DNA of 64,000 nucleotides from assembly GCF_000963005.1 (NCBI RefSeq), contig NZ_JZHZ01000007.1:709266-773265 (forward strand). Reading direction: 5' to 3'. Below the pieces are notes generated by a model. That model did no database searches. It saw nothing but the letters and a program-made list of their open reading frames with translations, and was not told the DNA's origin. The stretch comes from Xanthomonas sp. GPE 39. GTDB taxonomy: Bacteria; Pseudomonadota; Gammaproteobacteria; Xanthomonadales; Xanthomonadaceae. This document shows positions 61,770 to 64,000 of this stretch, piece after piece. Numbering within the stretch: position 1 is the first letter of the stretch; each line of letters opens with the position of its first letter. Made by a program: the position numbers and the translations under genes.

Positions 61770-64000
<2,231 letters not shown>

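Overview
This window is about 64 kb of a GC-rich gammaproteobacterial chromosome. Gene order and protein sequences point to the Xanthomonadaceae, most probably Xanthomonas. The signs are the tig-clpP-clpX-lon-hupB-ppiD run with its tRNAs, an NAD-type isocitrate dehydrogenase, the kdkA and moa genes, and the rpmF-fabHDG-acpP-fabF-pabB-mltG-tmk-holB cluster. The genus is an inference from recognised proteins; no database search was possible.

Layout. 0-10.4 kb, minus strand: a beta-barrel quality-control protease (bepA), then phoB-phoR-ppk-ppx (phosphate sensing and polyphosphate metabolism), a GT4 glycosyltransferase, a PAP2 phosphatase and lpxH. 10.5-13.3 kb: glutaredoxin, AhpD-like protein, NAD-IDH and a Bax-inhibitor membrane protein. 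13.3-21.3 kb: tRNAs Pro, Arg, His, Lys and Leu, then trigger factor, ClpP, ClpX, Lon and HU, then tRNAs Val, Asp, Asp. 21.4-28.4 kb: ppiD, a LysM lytic transglycosylase, gloB, a YafS-like methyltransferase, rnhA, dnaQ and a PP2C phosphatase. 28.5-34.4 kb: tRNA-Ser(CGA), a DUF6165 protein, a GT9 glycosyltransferase, kdkA, a metallo-beta-lactamase-fold protein, moaA, an NTF2-like protein and moaC-D-E. The 4.5S SRP RNA gene (ffs) follows on the minus strand.

34.77-40.76 kb is the only clearly accessory region. It is a 6-kb integrated element flanked by an exact 18-bp direct repeat derived from the 3' end of tRNA-Ser(GGA). Its left part is decayed prophage: an integrase cut off before its C-terminal catalytic residues and joined to the tail of a terminase, plus a phage gene interrupted by an amber codon and a frameshift. 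Its right part has lower GC. It carries an intact DUF5343-type protein and an intact standalone ParA-like ATPase, separated by tiny ORFs and a structured non-coding stretch. This is the best candidate in the window for an uncharacterised system.

41-44.6 kb: dnaX, ybaB, recR and a HIT protein (replication and repair). 44.7-49.0 kb, minus strand: MoxR ATPase, DUF58 protein, TgpA-like transglutaminase and Slp lipoprotein. 49.1-53.8 kb: three genes for polyprenol-linked sugar transfer (a PMT-like GT-C enzyme with a C-terminal beta-sandwich, a GT2 synthase and a second multi-pass protein). 53.8-64 kb: maf (minus strand), then yceD, rpmF, the fatty-acid synthesis genes, pabB, mltG, tmk and the start of holB, which runs off the window edge. 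Many neighbouring genes overlap by 4 bp (ATGA or GTGA), indicating translational coupling.
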